Source of the DNA: Pseudomonadota bacterium
GTDB taxonomy: Bacteria > Pseudomonadota > Gammaproteobacteria > Burkholderiales > Burkholderiaceae_B
Assembly (NCBI GenBank): GCA_023389535.1
Contig: JAEWEH010000192.1
Coordinates: 1-6,158, forward strand
Length of the DNA: 6,158 nt
Direction: 5' to 3'
Part shown: piece by piece, positions 5,179-6,158 of the stretch
How positions within the stretch are numbered: the first letter of the stretch is position 1
How the letters are laid out: the number at the start of each line of letters is the position of its first letter
Made by a program: the position numbers and the translations under genes
The notes under the pieces: generated by a model
The model's database searches: none
The model's input: the letters and a program-made list of their open reading frames with translations, nothing else
Told to the model about the DNA's origin: nothing

Positions 5179-5904
5179 ATGCTGAACTTTATCAAGAAGG
5201 CGTTACCTAGCTCGAATATCACAAGGGTACTGCTCATGGGCATGGCCTTTGTGGTACTGCCAGCATGGGCTGCCCCGGTTGACGAGGGACGTGAACTGGC
5301 CACGAAAGGGGCCGATGGCATCGCCGCCTGTGCAAGCTGCCACGGCGCGCATGGGGAAGGCATGGCTGCCGCCGGCTTTCCCTATCTGGCCGGCCAAGGC
5401 GCCAGTTATCTTACGGAGCAACTTCAGCATTTCGCGTCTGATACACGGCACAATCCCGTCATGCAACCTATTGCCAAAGCGATGAACTCGCAGCAGATTG
5501 AAGCGGTAGCCGCTTATTTCTCTCAGTTGCCCAAACCTTTCGACGCCAAGGCGTTGAGCAATATGCTCGAGACTTATCCCGAAAAAGCGGCCGCCGGCGC
5601 CTGGCTCGCCAATCGAGGTGATTGGAATAACAACATACCGGCCTGCATCCAATGCCACGGCCCTGGCGGAGTCGGGGTCGGTGATAGCTTCCCGGCATTG
5701 GCCGGTCTTCCCGCCAACTACTTGAAGCAACAGCTCACGGACTGGAAAAGCGACAAGCGGCCAGCAGGGCCGTTGTCCCTTATGGGCGATATTGCGCAGC
5801 GAATGAGCGATGCCCAGATAGGGGCGGTCGCCACCTATTTCGCTGGGTTGCCGGGTGACACGGCCAGCACTAAGGCGGCCAAGGCCTCACAAGGAGCAAA
5901 ATGA
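5179..5904 (+). CDS. Diheme c4-type cytochrome c (TsdB-like)
   Basis: A 241-residue exported electron carrier. A Sec signal peptide occupies about residues 1-32 (basic start, hydrophobic core V-L-L-M-G-M-A-F-V-V-L, likely cleavage around A-W-A-A). Two class I cytochrome domains follow, each with a CXXCH haem site: C-A-S-C-H at 51-55 and C-I-Q-C-H at 156-160. Probable sixth ligands are Met95 (N-P-V-M) and Met202 (L-S-L-M), in the usual context followed by I-A. The repeated L-A-G-x-x-x-x-Y-L-x-x-Q-L pattern (70-82 and 174-186) marks the internal duplication typical of cytochrome c4. GGAGG at 5170-5174 precedes the ATG. The stop overlaps the next start as ATGA. Because the next gene looks like TsdA, this is best read as the TsdB-type partner that accepts electrons from thiosulfate oxidation; a general c4 role with a terminal oxidase is the alternative. 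Confidence 0.9.
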   Translation: MLNFIKKALPSSNITRVLLMGMAFVVLPAWAAPVDEGRELATKGADGIAACASCHGAHGEGMAAAGFPYLAGQGASYLTEQLQHFASDTRHNPVMQPIAKAMNSQQIEAVAAYFSQLPKPFDAKALSNMLETYPEKAAAGAWLANRGDWNNNIPACIQCHGPGGVGVGDSFPALAGLPANYLKQQLTDWKSDKRPAGPLSLMGDIAQRMSDAQIGAVATYFAGLPGDTASTKAAKASQGAK

Positions 5905-6158
5905 TGGCGGTGACCCCCATGCGACCTATTAAAGCAGTTTTGCTATCGAGCCTGGTGACCGCAAGCATCGCGGCGTACGCGCAACCCGAGCCACCCGCAC
6001 CGGAAAGCGGCACACCGACCCTGCAGTCTGCCAATAAGGAACCCCGCTTCACGCCTCCGGATGCAACCACCATACCGGATGACGAATTCGGAGCGATGGT
6101 CAGGAAGGGTCAGGATATCTTCATGCGAACCGGCGATTTCGCCAAAGCGTACGTAGGC
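5901..6158 (+). CDS. TsdA-like c-type cytochrome (thiosulfate dehydrogenase family), 5' part only
   Basis: An open frame of 86 codons runs to the window edge. It begins M-M-A-V-T-P-M-R-P-I-K, has a hydrophobic export signal (A-V-L-L-S-S-L-V-T-A-S-I-A) with likely cleavage after A-Y-A, then a proline-rich linker. The segment D-E-F-G-A-M-V-R-K-G-Q-D-I-F, M-R-T-G-D-F-A-K-A-Y-V-G is the run that precedes the first haem motif in TsdA-type cytochromes (usually continued as N-x-L-x-C-x-N-C-H). The haem motif itself is outside the window, so identity rests on this lead-in and on the c4 partner upstream. AAGGAG at 5891-5896 serves ATG 5901 or ATG 5904. The ATG at 5901 overlaps the stop of the preceding gene, so the two are translationally coupled. 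TsdA oxidises two thiosulfates to tetrathionate in the periplasm; an uncharacterised related cytochrome remains possible. Confidence 0.68.
   Translation, partial: MMAVTPMRPIKAVLLSSLVTASIAAYAQPEPPAPESGTPTLQSANKEPRFTPPDATTIPDDEFGAMVRKGQDIFMRTGDFAKAYVG

Noticed and set aside
5203..5730. 175-codon minus-strand frame across the cytochrome gene
   Set aside because: Antisense shadow of a clear diheme cytochrome with both CXXCH motifs.

Overview
The window is high-GC bacterial DNA. It most resembles the Alcaligenaceae (Bordetella/Achromobacter type) within the Burkholderiales. The grounds are an orphan Bug-type solute receptor, which is heavily expanded in those genera, a TauD/TfdA dioxygenase paired with an IclR regulator, and the style of the c-type cytochromes. 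This taxonomic reading is inference from gene content only.

Region 1 (1-1289, + strand) is a decayed neighbourhood around one intact gene. It opens with the last 30 codons of an unidentified protein (2-94). The first ~45 codons of a short-chain dehydrogenase follow, broken across all three frames (117-261). An intact 283-residue DODA/YgiD-type extradiol dioxygenase comes next (274-1125), then a second, diverged copy of the tail of the same unidentified protein (about 1206-1283). The two tails align without gaps over 26 residues and differ mainly at third codon positions. They are therefore remnants of real homologous genes, not a DNA repeat.

Region 2 (1290-4112, - strand) is a compact three-gene unit: TauD/TfdA-family 2-oxoglutarate dioxygenase, MetX-like alpha/beta hydrolase, and Bug periplasmic receptor. 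It is read away from a divergent IclR-family regulator (4264-5040, + strand). The 196-nt divergent spacer holds a perfect 7-2-7 palindrome where transcription of the dioxygenase operon should start, plus a -35 box identical to consensus. The simplest model is capture of a substrate by the receptor, oxidation by the dioxygenase, hydrolysis by the hydrolase, and IclR control in response to the substrate or a product. The substrate cannot be read from the sequence.

Region 3 (5041-6158, + strand) is a respiratory or sulfur-oxidation pair: a diheme c4-type cytochrome (TsdB-like) overlapping by ATGA the start of a TsdA-like cytochrome that runs off the window. Its leader holds a near-consensus sigma-54 -24/-12 element and an FNR/ANR-like box side by side.

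No tRNA, rRNA, CRISPR array, insertion sequence or replication origin was seen.
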